Below, piece after piece: positions 62,715 through 62,796 of a stretch of 62,796 nucleotides of DNA. This DNA comes from Gemmatimonadales bacterium. Lineage in GTDB: Bacteria > Gemmatimonadota > Gemmatimonadetes > Gemmatimonadales > JACORV01. Position numbers and translations under genes: made by a program. The notes beneath the pieces are model-generated. The model was not told where the DNA came from and searched no databases. It was given only the letters and a program-made list of their open reading frames with translations. Numbering within the stretch: position 1 is the first letter of the stretch; every line of letters starts with the position of its first letter. The stretch lies in NCBI GenBank assembly GCA_035502185.1, contig DATJUT010000096.1, forward strand, positions 1-62,796. The letters are read 5' to 3'.

Positions 62715-62796
62715 ATGACGATTGATCTCACCGGGCTCGTCCGCCCGCAGCTGGTCGAGATGACCAAGCGGGAGGACAATCCGAACGCCGCCGAGT
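62715..62796 (+). CDS. rpoA: RNA polymerase alpha subunit, 3'-truncated
   Basis: Only 27 residues (MTIDLTGLVRPQLVEMTKRE...) before the window edge. Called from operon position after rpsD and plausible N-terminus. Confidence 0.8.
   Translation, partial: MTIDLTGLVRPQLVEMTKREDNPNAAE

Overview
The window is GC-rich (about 70%), densely packed and rich in GTG/TTG starts. Lipoproteins, a TonB-ExbB-ExbD-ExbD set, a membrane pyrophosphatase and Tat-exported enzymes point to a didermic bacterium. The overall style suits Gemmatimonadota or a close relative; this is inferred from gene content and composition, not from a marker-gene tree.

Layout. 0-9.4 kb: glycoside hydrolases, a Tat-exported PLP enzyme and small secreted proteins. 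9.4-13.1 kb: kinase, OmpR-type regulator, kinase. 13.4-16.7 kb: TonB/ExbBDD energy transduction. 16.7-24.7 kb: H+-pyrophosphatase, an amino-acid permease, a GltP-type symporter, a sodium:solute symporter with an amino-sugar kinase, and an A-type Fe-S carrier. 24.8-32.3 kb: an overlapping nine-gene operon with two CDP-alcohol phosphatidyltransferases, HAD, nucleotidyltransferase, ATP-grasp, class III aminotransferase, Gfo/Idh dehydrogenase and a flippase-like protein, which looks like an uncharacterised polar-lipid headgroup pathway. 32.3-36.6 kb: an AmiE-like, NagZ and NamZ set for peptidoglycan turnover. 36.6-38.6 kb: a third CDP-alcohol transferase and inositol-phosphate synthase. 38.6-41.9 kb: copper ATPase and chaperone. 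42.2-45.7 kb: 2-oxoacid dehydrogenase E1alpha, E1beta and E2. 45.7-50.3 kb: a chain containing a peroxiredoxin with an in-frame TGA at the peroxidatic cysteine (probable selenoprotein), two SDRs, DUF309, thioredoxin reductase and a zinc-ribbon-tailed MBL enzyme. 50.5-55.4 kb: aspartase-like lyase, a GT2-methyltransferase fusion, an Rrf2 regulator and a ThiF/MoeB-rhodanese. 55.4-60.9 kb: tRNA-Leu, smpB, amidase, TPR lipoprotein, pyrD and pyrF. 61.0 kb to the end: rpmJ-rpsM-rpsK-rpsD-rpoA.

The two strongest unusual signals are the selenocysteine peroxiredoxin with a bSECIS-like hairpin directly after the TGA, and a dispersed family of long imperfect palindromes. The palindromes share the core AGTTGCSAGACGSCRAG, usually start at or just after the stop codon of the upstream gene, and in one case lie inside the namZ reading frame. 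A third is the candidate inositol/aminocyclitol lipid operon. The peptidoglycan-recycling enzymes, the Na+ symporter and the amino-sugar kinase may act together, and inositol-phosphate synthase may feed both the PI-type synthase beside it and the headgroup operon upstream.
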